From positions 566,001 to 630,000 of the forward strand of contig BRXU01000044.1 in assembly GCA_030267565.1 (NCBI GenBank): DNA of 64,000 nucleotides. The letters run 5' to 3'. Position numbers and translations under genes: made by a program. The DNA comes from Pleodorina starrii. Its lineage: Eukaryota > Chlorophyta > Chlorophyceae > Chlamydomonadales > Volvocaceae. Positions within the stretch are counted from its first letter, which is position 1. Every line of letters starts with the position of its first letter. Below the pieces are notes generated by a model. The model ran no database searches and was not told where the DNA came from. It worked only from the letters and a program-made list of their open reading frames with translations. This document shows, in pieces, positions 56,101 to 64,000 of this stretch.

Positions 56101-59100
56101 CCAAACCCCGCGACCCGGCCGACACCGTTCCGGCCGCCCCAGCTGAAAACCCACCCCCTCGCCCAGGCCCAACAACCCCTCGTGTGGCGACGGCAACCCA
56201 AACCGCGGCAGCGTCGTCCGGCACCGCAACAACCCTCGAGGCACGACGCCCGGCCGCCCGGCCAGCCGCCAGGCGCCACCAGCCGCAGCGAAAGACCGAT
56301 AGTGAGCTGCTCAAAGCATACCTCCTTCGGCAGAACCTGAAACCAGTCGACGGTATCACAGATGCCGAGGCCATTGGGTGGGACCCCCGGCAAACCCCAC
56401 TTACCCTTCAGCACTGCGAACGAATCCTGCGCCACCCGCTCCACCGGGGCCTCACGTCCCAAGTAGGCTCCGCCGAACGGCTACTCCACATGCTCCATGG
56501 GGAGACGGCGTGGCCTGCGGGGACACCAACCCAGCATGGCCTTAGCATCACACAGCTTCTCTTCGGGGACCAAGAGAGGGTAGCATGTATCAAGGCGGAA
56601 ATCCGGAAACGGGTCGCCGTCAGCGCTCCGAACCCCAAGCGACAACGCACAACCGACTCGGCTACCCAACACACACACCGAACGTACTACCAGGTTGAAT
56701 GGGAACGTACTGTCATCACTAAAGGGGCAATAGCACTGTACACCGAGAATGGCTACCACCCGAAGGCAGTGCACCGGTACGAAACCCCCACCGCCCCCAC
56801 TCACCCCGAAATGATAGTCGAGGTAGAATGGGCCCCCACCGAAGATGAGGAGTCGCGACTGGCCTCGCAAGACAACTGGACAGAGCTGCTGAATGCATTC
56901 CGGCATCGGCGCGCCGTTGAGGCCGAACAGGACCCCGGTCGGATGGAAAATGCACGCGACCACCACCTGACGGAATGGCAACAGCAAGGTAGATGGGAGA
57001 CTGAATGCCTCAACGTGACCCGAGGCCAACGTCTCCTACGGCAGTTTGTCGAAATCAACGTACACCCGGGTAACCCGGACCGGGACATCCACCCGCCGGG
57101 GCGGTATACGGTCCAAATTGGCAATCGTAACGGCACACACAGGCATGTACCATGGGACGGCAGCGGGGACATACCCGATGGACTGCAAGCCATTGGGATG
57201 GCATTCGTGTACGATCCCCAAGGGCGCTGCGTCGGCCAGGTGTCGGCAAGCCGCCTCCGCAGCCTGTGGCTCCGGTACAGCGACGCCCAACAGAAACGCC
57301 CGGAAGAGCACGCACAGATCGCGGCCGCGGGTGGCTTCGCGGAGGATGTCGCACGCCTCCTCCTGCGGTATCGGGACGGAGGGGGCACCAAAGCACACCC
57401 CATTCGAGAGGCCCATGAGCGGAGGATATCTGAACGGCTGATGAAACGCCTCATGACCGCGCTGGGCGCCGCAACAGAGCGCTTTGCATCCCCCCTCAAC
57501 GTAGCAGACAGCACCGCCATCTACTACTCGCGGTACCCAGAAGATCAGCTCTTCGGAGCCAACCACGACGCGTATTCGCAACCGTGCACGGGCGTATCCG
57601 TCGCGCACCCTGAACCTAAGCCGGACGAGGGGCATCATGCACTGCGATGGGCGCTAGGCTGGGCCGACGCGACACGGAGCACAGATAACCCCACCGCTAC
57701 CCTACTCCTGCTGCCCACGTCCCAAACGGCGCCCTACACCCGCTACCTCACCCACCCGCTGGTCACCATGATCGGTGCAATAGACGCATTATCAGGAACG
57801 GGGGACCTTTACAGCGAAGTGAGCGTAGACGCTCCAAAACCCTACCCAAACGGACTCACCCTACTCCTGGTTAGCAATGAATCCGGCCGCGCGTACGGTA
57901 CCAGCCTCCGCAGAGCGCTTGCTATGACGGCAGCCCGCCACGTCGCCACTGGCCCCGCCCTCTCTTGGAAGCCACCCCAATGGGTGCGCAAGCGGCTGCG
58001 TAGTATGACTGAGAAGCCACCCGCCGCGGCAGCTCCCTCCCGCACGTGCGACAACCTCTCCACGGAAGAGGGAAGCGCCGCGTTCCTGGCATTTCCTGCC
58101 AAATATGCTCTGCGATACAACGCCCAAGACGCCATATACACAGACGGGTCAGTGCAAAAAATCAAAGATGGCGACGAGGAAAGACATCTCCTGGGGGCCG
58201 CGGCCGTCGACGCACTTACCAACACAACGCTCCACATCAATGTGAACGCAGGCCACCAGGGCTGCCAAACTATTACACGGAGCGAACTGAGTGCCATCCA
58301 TCAAGGACTCCAGATGCGCAGAGGCACGCTGCACGACGAAGCTCACCTAACTATATGGACGGACTCTGCCGCGTCGCTACATCTCATTAAAAAGATGATA
58401 AACAACCCACATAAGCTTCAGCTTAGTAAGCACAAGGCGCTGCTTGAGGAAATCGTATTAATCCTTAAACGACGAGCGGCTTGTAACCTGAAGACATCTT
58501 TGCTTAAAGTGAAAGCCCACACTGGGGTAACTTACAACGAGAAAGCGGACAAAGCAGCCGTACGAGCCGCGCGAGGACTCTCCAAGCTAGACCCCGACGC
58601 GCTGAGCGCAACCGAGACCTCAGACAATAATCCTCGAAGTCAACACTGGTGGCTGCGGAAAATGGCTGGGCCTGAGAAGAACGCTGGGCACTATGCAAAC
58701 GACCTTAACCGCGGTATCGAGTCCTTGGTCAGCCCGGAAACGCACTCGGGATACACGAACGAAACAGATTACATGAAATACGTCGCCAACACTCTGCCCG
58801 ACCTCGACATAAGCACCAGCACTCGGACTCTACAGCGCAAGGCGGGCCGACACAAGCACGTTAAACGGTGCTTCGACTACCTATACGGCCAGCTATGGAG
58901 CGCCAAGCTTGCGAGGCGATTTAAAAAACCAGTGGCACCTGGCCGCCCTGCCTCGTCGGGACATTGCCCCCTATGCAACCAACTCGACTCAGGGGCGCAC
59001 ATCCTCGGAGGCTGCCTTCACCCCCGCATGCGAGCCCTATACATACAGCGGCACAACAAGGCGGTCCAAAACATTACCAGTACGCTAGCCCGTGGGTCCA

Positions 59101-59648
59101 ATGGAGGCTGTTACATTGTAATGGACGCCGGCCCCGCGGACACCCGACCAGACTACGTGGCCGGCACACGCCTGCCCAAATGGCTGCTCCCGAGTATTGA
59201 GGATGAGAAACGCCTCAAACTCAGGCCCGATATACTCCTTATACCCGACATCCCCCTCCATGAAACGCAAGCGCAAGGGTACAAGGGACCTCAGGACCCT
59301 AGCCAGCACACCGTACACATTGTTGAGGTCGGCTACACCGCCGACACCAACCACACACAGAAACAGCACGACAAGGCCGTACAACACGCAGAACTGGCCA
59401 AACTCCTCACGGAAGCCGGATGGAAGGTCCGCTACACAACACAGGAAGCCATCAGCCTCGGCTTTGCGGGTACTATCAGGAAGGACCTACGCCCTCTACT
59501 CCACACCCTAGGCACGGGCAGCAAGGAAGCCCGAGCATGCTGCAACGACCTCCACGACCATGCAGTTAGGACACTCAACACTACCGTTATAACCCGCAGA
59601 CAAATGGAACGCAACCCCCATGCGGAACCGACACCGGCCGGCACGTAA
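53157..59648 (+). CDS. Dualen polyprotein: RT, RNase H, zinc knuckle, RLE endonuclease
   Basis: A 2163-codon frame. Its first Met may be internal, since the same frame is open upstream to at least 53043 and a C9 run near 53078 could be the frameshift point with the upstream protein. RT (about residues 325-700) has NKAPGPDGIPNELL, RPIALANTLYKL, YIDFTSAFNTIDH, GTIQGDTLSPVLF and the catalytic FADD (Phe573). A long Pro/Ala-rich and unknown region follows (about 950-1650). RNase H has YTDGS (Asp1663), RSELSAIHQGL, WTDSAAS and KAHTG. A CPLCNQLDSGAHILGGC knuckle precedes the restriction-like endonuclease, with RPDILLIPD (Asp2025) and HIVEVGY. These enzymes carry out target-primed reverse transcription. 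No internal stop in 6.5 kb suggests a young insertion. Confidence 0.88.
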   Translation: MEMEATLTEAVTHLLAALRPAHETISAASARLERAASKEDARQILTHLRDHEAVQTTNVDTLSHELGSLLLRCLRILESHCQHKPPRTGRLHARRGTGKRITRLYGEHKALKCELTRILRAPRPDTPSHPAPGAPHAENTDAETLQPPTRPTPLTTPANPNPPEGTTAHARENPELQETPETRALRAAIRAKGGEIKKLTTETRKLHASKARKQFQSLLAKKPKHAHKQILEPDDQPRGITAIRHPADGHLCTTSDGILDALHTHFVLLARPISGPRTGKYLPSEAPRNYPWETPGAPDPLRRGLAQWESAPPSLLPGILDPCNFRACLDHLARNKAPGPDGIPNELLQTLPTDLQTAIHHLITVMWVKAEIPPHWTQSDTVLIPKKGDPLLIKNKRPIALANTLYKLYTSHITFNIVTFSEQAHIFTEAQEGYLRQRNTERQIQNVLHAIEDAGLTSRDLYLLYIDFTSAFNTIDHDKLLMIMYDLGYPEDLIAVVANLYSRATTRIRTEHGCTAEIAIERGTIQGDTLSPVLFIIYMEPLLRWLHSGGRGYRYGCLQADENDRHHFSSGAFADDLVILTNTVSDMRTQSTKIERYARWGALKVNVGKCQLQGILHGRARSDTDLSRGPGTQKYRAVVERLLKNQIRIDGVPIPYEPPTGSYKYLGVHITPTLDWTTQVAYTRAEIDRRGQSIQNSLATPDQRINMIKTLIHPFVAYSLPTMAYTPHDIASLDAQIAGIAKRSYGLKMGFPTRAILGPISRLGLGVGTLRTLYAVRAAKTLVLSLNDKGRLGAVTRALLHLQSRYMGTIPVHTFKRECRHYTTLKQLALVHEAGIELTDKGSTYEPAAGSLIHLIGAHNPTAEPKDLALLFRCIQPLLELGLDLRALKDKNTGAHLITTDQLQRIGGRKVGPRHQIALNQLSLALNAEPSVRARAPRHRGVAPLPPELRLLPDGPHLTDLAMEATRPTPIPHGTLRKYVLAKPRDPADTVPAAPAENPPPRPGPTTPRVATATQTAAASSGTATTLEARRPAARPAARRHQPQRKTDSELLKAYLLRQNLKPVDGITDAEAIGWDPRQTPLTLQHCERILRHPLHRGLTSQVGSAERLLHMLHGETAWPAGTPTQHGLSITQLLFGDQERVACIKAEIRKRVAVSAPNPKRQRTTDSATQHTHRTYYQVEWERTVITKGAIALYTENGYHPKAVHRYETPTAPTHPEMIVEVEWAPTEDEESRLASQDNWTELLNAFRHRRAVEAEQDPGRMENARDHHLTEWQQQGRWETECLNVTRGQRLLRQFVEINVHPGNPDRDIHPPGRYTVQIGNRNGTHRHVPWDGSGDIPDGLQAIGMAFVYDPQGRCVGQVSASRLRSLWLRYSDAQQKRPEEHAQIAAAGGFAEDVARLLLRYRDGGGTKAHPIREAHERRISERLMKRLMTALGAATERFASPLNVADSTAIYYSRYPEDQLFGANHDAYSQPCTGVSVAHPEPKPDEGHHALRWALGWADATRSTDNPTATLLLLPTSQTAPYTRYLTHPLVTMIGAIDALSGTGDLYSEVSVDAPKPYPNGLTLLLVSNESGRAYGTSLRRALAMTAARHVATGPALSWKPPQWVRKRLRSMTEKPPAAAAPSRTCDNLSTEEGSAAFLAFPAKYALRYNAQDAIYTDGSVQKIKDGDEERHLLGAAAVDALTNTTLHINVNAGHQGCQTITRSELSAIHQGLQMRRGTLHDEAHLTIWTDSAASLHLIKKMINNPHKLQLSKHKALLEEIVLILKRRAACNLKTSLLKVKAHTGVTYNEKADKAAVRAARGLSKLDPDALSATETSDNNPRSQHWWLRKMAGPEKNAGHYANDLNRGIESLVSPETHSGYTNETDYMKYVANTLPDLDISTSTRTLQRKAGRHKHVKRCFDYLYGQLWSAKLARRFKKPVAPGRPASSGHCPLCNQLDSGAHILGGCLHPRMRALYIQRHNKAVQNITSTLARGSNGGCYIVMDAGPADTRPDYVAGTRLPKWLLPSIEDEKRLKLRPDILLIPDIPLHETQAQGYKGPQDPSQHTVHIVEVGYTADTNHTQKQHDKAVQHAELAKLLTEAGWKVRYTTQEAISLGFAGTIRKDLRPLLHTLGTGSKEARACCNDLHDHAVRTLNTTVITRRQMERNPHAEPTPAGT

Positions 59649-59767
59649 CCAACGTGGGACAAGTCTTAAGTTCCTTGCGGTGGTGGGGGGGGGGCTGGGA
59701 CCGGGGAAACCCGTCACCCCACCCCCTCTGCTCCCATAACCCACGCCTCGGCTACCGGCCGGGCGTA

Positions 59768-59790
59768 TCATTATTATTATTATTATTATT
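59768..59790 (+). repeat. (ATT)n 3' tail of the Dualen element
   Basis: About seven ATT units end the retrotransposon and abut the satellite. Short 3' microsatellite tails instead of poly(A) are common in non-LTR elements. Confidence 0.85.
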
Positions 59791-62700
59791 CCCAGCTGTT
59801 CTGGGCTCTGCGTATGCGGCCAGCAACGGGGCTCGCTTGATAAGATCGATCTCAGCTGTTCTGGGCTCTGCGTATGCGGCCAGCAACGGGGCTCGCTTGA
59901 TAAGATCGATCTCAGCTGTTCTGGGCTCTGCGTATGCGGCCAGCAACGGGGCTCGCTTGATAAGATCGATCCCAGCTGTTCTGGGCTCTGCGTATGCGGC
60001 CAGCAACGGGGCTCGCTTGATAAGATCGATCCCAGCTGTTCTGGGCTCTGCGTATGCGGCCAGCAACGGGGCTCGCTTGATAAGATCGATCTCAGCTGTT
60101 CTGGGCTCTGCGTATGCGGCCAGCAACGGGGCTCGCTTGATAAGATCGATCTCAGCTGTTCTGGGCTCTGCGTATGCGACCAGCAACGGGGCTCGCTTGA
60201 TAAGATCGATCTCAGCTGTTCTGGGCTCTGCGTATGCGGCCAGCAACGGGGCTCGCTTGATAAGATCGATCTCAGCTGTTCTGGGCTCTGCGTATGCGGC
60301 CAGCAACGGGGCTCGCTTGATAAGATCGATCCCAGCTGTTCTGGGCTCTGCGTATGCGGCCAGCAACGGGGCTCGCTTGATAAGATCGATCCCAGCTGTT
60401 CTGGGCTCTGCGTATGCGGCCAGCAACGGGGCTCGCTTGATAAGATCGATCTCAGCTGTTCTGGGCTCTGCGTATGCGGCCAGCAACGGGGCTCGCTTGA
60501 TAAGATCGATCTCAGCTGTTCTGGGCTCTGCGTATGCGGCCAGCAACGGGGCTCGCTTGATAAGATCGATCTCAGCTGTTCTGGGCTCTGCGTATGCGGC
60601 CAGCAACGGGGCTCGCTTGATAAGATCGATCTCAGCTGTTCTGGGCTCTGCGTATGCGGCCAGCAACGGGGCTCGCTTGGTAAGATCGATCTCAGCTGTT
60701 CTGGGCTCTGCGTATGCGGCCAGCAACGGGGCTCGCTTGATAAGATCGATCTCAGCTGTTCTGGGCTCTGCGTATGCGGCCAGCAACGGGGCTCGCTTGA
60801 TAAGATCGATCCCAGCTGTTCTGGGCTCTGCGTATGCGGCCAGCAACGGGGCTCGCTTGATAAGATCGATCTCAGCTGTTCTGGGCTCTGCGTATGCGGT
60901 CAGCAACGGGGCTCGCTTGATAAGATCGATCCCAGCTGTTCTGGGCTCTGCGTATGCGGCCAGCAACGGGGCTCGCTTGATAAGATCGATCCCAGCTGTT
61001 CTGGGCTCTGCGTATGCGGCCAGCAACGGGGCTCGCTTGATAAGATCGATCTCAGCTGTTCTGGGCTCTGCGTATGCGGCCAGCAACGGGGCTCGCTTGA
61101 TAAGATCGATCCCAGCTGTTCTGGGCTCTGCGTATGCGGCCAGCAACGGGGCTCGCTTGATAAGATCGATCCCAGCTGTTCTGGGCTCTGCGTATGCGGC
61201 CAGCAACGGGGCTCGCTTGATAAGATCGATCTCAGCTGTTCTGGGCTCTGCGTATGCGGCCAGCAACGGGGCTCGCTTGATAAGATCGATCTCAGCTGTT
61301 CTGGGCTCTGCGTATGCGGCCAGCAACGGGGCTCGCTTGATAAGATCGATCCCAGCTGTTCTGGGCTCTGCGTATGCGGCCAGCAACGGGGCTCGCTTGA
61401 TAAGATCGATCTCAGCTGTTCTGGGCTCTGCGTATGCGGCCAGCAACGGGGCTCGCTTGATAAGATCGATCCCAGCTGTTCTGGGCTCTGCGTATGCGGC
61501 CAGCAACGGGGCTCGCTTGATAAGATCGATCTCAGCTGTTCTGGGCTCTGCGTATGCGGCCAGCAACGGGGCTCGCTTGATAAGATCGATCCAGCTGTTC
61601 TGGGCTCTGCGTATGCGGCCAGCAACGGGGCTCGCTTGATAAGATCGATCTCAGCTGTTCTGGGCTCTGCGTATGCGGCCAGCAACGGGGCTCGCTTGAT
61701 AAGATCGATCTCAGCTGTTCTGGGCTCTGCGTATGCGGCCAGCAACGGGGCTCGCTTGATAAGATCGATCTCAGCTGTTCTGGGCTCTGCGTATGCGGCC
61801 AGCAACGGGGCTCGCTTGATAAGATCGATCTCAGCTGTTCTGGGCTCTGCGTATGCGGCCAGCAACGGGGCTCGCTTGATAAGATCGATCTCAGCTGTTC
61901 TGGGCTCTGCGTATGCGGCCAGCAACGGGGCTCGCTTGATAAGATCGATCTCAGCTGTTCTGGGCTCTGCGTATGCGGCCAGCAACGGGGCTCGCTTGAT
62001 AAGATCGATCTCAGCTGTTCTGGGCTCTGCGTATGCGGCCAGCAACGGGGCTCGCTTGATAAGATCGATCTCAGCTGTTCTGGGCTCTGCGTATGCGGCC
62101 AGCAACGGGGCTCGCTTGATAAGATCGATCTCAGCTGTTCTGGGCTCTGCGTATGCGGCCAGCAACGGGGCTCGCTTGATAAGATCGATCTCAGCTGTTC
62201 TGGGCTCTGCGTATGCGGCCAGCAACGGGGCTCGCTTGATAAGATCGATCTCAGCTGTTCTGGGCTCTGCGTATGCGGCCAGCAACGGGGCTCGCTTGAT
62301 AAGATCGATCTCAGCTGTTCTGGGCTCTGCGTATGCGGCCAGCAACGGGGCTCGCTTGATAAGATCGATCCCAGCTGTTCTGGGCTCTGCGTATGCGGCC
62401 AGCAACGGGGCTCGCTTGATAAGATCGATCCCAGCTGTTCTGGGCTCTGCGTATGCGGCCAGCAACGGGGCTCGCTTGATAAGATCGATCTCAGCTGTTC
62501 TGGGCTCTGCGTATGCGGCCAGCAACGGGGCTCGCTTGATAAGATCGATCTCAGCTGTTCTGGGCTCTGCGTATGCGGCCAGCAACGGGGCTCGCTTGAT
62601 AAGATCGATCTCAGCTGTTCTGGGCTCTGCGTATGCGGCCAGCAACGGGGCTCGCTTGATAAGATCGATCACAGCTGTTCTGGGCTCTGCGTATGCGGCC

Positions 62701-64000
62701 AGCAACGGGGCTCGATTGATAAGATCGATCTCCAGCTGTTCTGGGCTCTGCGTATGCGGCCAGCAACGGGGCTCGCTTGATAAGATCGATCTCAGCTGTT
62801 CTGGGCTCTGCGTATGCGGCCAGCAACGGGGCTCGCTTGATAAGATCGATCCCAGCTGTTCTGGGCTCTGCGTATGCGGCACGCAACGGGGCTCGCTTGA
62901 TAAGATCGATCCAGCTGTTCTGGGCTCTGCGTAGGCGGCCAGCAACGGGGCTCGCTTGATAAGATCGATCTCAGCTGTTCTGGGCTCTGCGTATGCGGCC
63001 AGCAACGGGGCTCGCTTGATAAGATCGATCTCAGCTGTTCTGGGCTCTGCGTATGCGGCCAGCAACGGGGCTCGCTTGATAAGATCGATCTCAGCTGTTC
63101 TGGGCTCTGCGTATGCGGCCAGCAACGGGGCTCGCTTGATAGAGTCGAGATCCCCAGCTGTTCTGGGCTCTGCGTATGCGGCCAGCAACGGGGCTCGCTT
63201 GATAAGATCGATCTCAGCTGTTCTGGGCTCTGCGTATGCGGCCAGCAACGGGGCTCGCTTGATAAGATCGATCTCAGCTGTTCTGGGCTCTGCGTATGCG
63301 GCCAGCAACGGGGCTCGCTTGATAAGATCGATCTCAGCTGTTCTGGGCTCTGCGTATGCGGCCAGCAACGGGGCTCGCTTGATAAGATCGATCTCAGCTG
63401 TTCTGGGCTCTGCGTATGCGGCCAGCAACGGGGCTCGCTTGATAAGATCGATCTCAGCTGTTCTGGGCTCTGCGTATGCGGCCAGCAACGGGGCTCGCTT
63501 GATAAGATCGATCTCAGCTGTTCTGGGCTCTGCGTATGCGGCCAGCAACGGGGCTCGCTTGATAAGATCGATCTCAGCTGTTCTGGGCTCTGCGTATGCG
63601 GCCAGCAACGGGGCTCGCTTGATAAGATCGATCCCAGCTGTTCTGGGCTCTGCGTATGCGGCCAGCAACGGGGCTCGCTTGATAAGATCGATCTCAGCTG
63701 TTCTGGGCTCTGCGTATGCGGCCAGCAACGGGGCTCGCTTGATAAGATCGATCTCAGCTGTTCTGGGCTCTGCGTATGCGGCCAGCAACGGGGCTCGCTT
63801 GATAAGATCGATCTCAGCTGTTCTGGGCTCTGCGTATGCGGCCAGCAACGGGGCTCGCTTGATAAGATCGATCTCAGCTGTTCTGGGCTCTGCGTATGCG
63901 GCCAGCAACGGGGCTCGCTTGATAAGATCGATCTCAGCTGTTCTGGGCTCTGCGTATGCGGCCAGCAACGGGGCTCGCTTGATAAGATCGATCCCAGCTG
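59791..64000 (+). repeat. 60-bp tandem satellite array, about 70 units, open at the window end
   Basis: Units of 60 bp run head to tail with very few substitutions. The main variable site is the base in GATC(T/C)CAG, T in most units and C in others. Indels occur at about 61590, 62730, 62911 and 63140-63155. Each unit contains the dyad CCCAG-CTGTT-CTGGG (in C variants), GATCGATC and GCGTATGC. Because 60 is a multiple of three and the unit lacks stops in several frames, long frames of 20-residue repeats appear on both strands; they are not gene evidence. The array begins at 49335 and is interrupted by the Dualen element. The right end lies beyond the window. Confidence 0.95.

Larger units (their letters stand above)
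49379..59790 (+). mobile_element. Dualen/RandI-type non-LTR retrotransposon
   Basis: A 10,412-bp element bounded by 13-bp duplications CCCAGCTGTTCTG (49366-49378 and 59791-59803), with an (ATT)n tail at 59768-59790. Coding order: Josephin-like cysteine protease, AP-type endonuclease, reverse transcriptase, RNase H, zinc knuckle, restriction-like endonuclease. Carrying both endonuclease types with RNase H and a cysteine protease is the defining set of Dualen, described from Chlamydomonas reinhardtii (Kojima and Fujiwara). The copy looks nearly full length, but its coding region changes frame twice near 52930-53090. It sits in the first unit of the satellite array. Confidence 0.85.

Noticed and set aside
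59654..63968. Very long open frames of 20-residue repeats on both strands
   Set aside because: They are products of a stop-free 60-bp satellite; both strands are open equally, and indels shift frames without any selection visible.
59791..64000. Possible CRISPR-like array
   Set aside because: Units are contiguous with no unique spacers, and the context is a eukaryotic nuclear genome.

Overview
The window is nuclear DNA from a green alga, most likely a volvocine chlorophyte (Chlamydomonas/Gonium/Volvox relatives). The genes are GC-rich and carry many short GT-AG introns. A Dualen-type retrotransposon is present, a group I know from Chlamydomonas. There are no bacterial-style operons. Exon models below were built by eye from protein-family motifs, splice sites and reading-phase bookkeeping.

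Layout. (1) 1-4453: no recognised gene, a few low-complexity tracts. (2) 4454-12549, plus strand: an acid/gastric-type triacylglycerol lipase of about 12 exons. One late intron holds a chimeric LTR retroelement (9295-11372) with a 5-bp target duplication: a minus-strand TRIM, a 99-bp perfect foldback, and the 3' part of a Ty3/gypsy chromovirus. (3) 13652-31513, plus strand: a 34-exon gene whose phases all join into one 2306-residue protein. It has a possible MGCGSS dual-acylation N-terminus and four tandem pyruvate kinase units. Units 1-3 keep the catalytic residues; unit 4 has lost four and looks like a pseudoenzyme. (4) 33185-34927, minus strand: an intronless Sua5/YrdC threonylcarbamoyl-AMP synthase. 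(5) 37331-44224, minus strand: an 11-exon ChrA-type chromate transporter of 491 residues. (6) 44225-49334: a weak gene candidate near 44755, then remnants of DIRS-like retroelements and GC-rich palindromes. (7) 49379-59790: a nearly complete 10.4-kb Dualen/RandI non-LTR retrotransposon with a Josephin-like cysteine protease, AP endonuclease, reverse transcriptase, RNase H and restriction-like endonuclease. It is flanked by a 13-bp duplication of a 60-bp satellite. (8) 59791-64000: about 70 copies of that satellite, running off the window end.

The host genes are unrelated housekeeping or transport genes and do not form a pathway. The most unusual host locus is the four-unit pyruvate kinase. 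The most unusual mobile structures are the chimeric foldback retroelement inside the lipase intron and the Dualen copy seated in the first unit of a satellite array.
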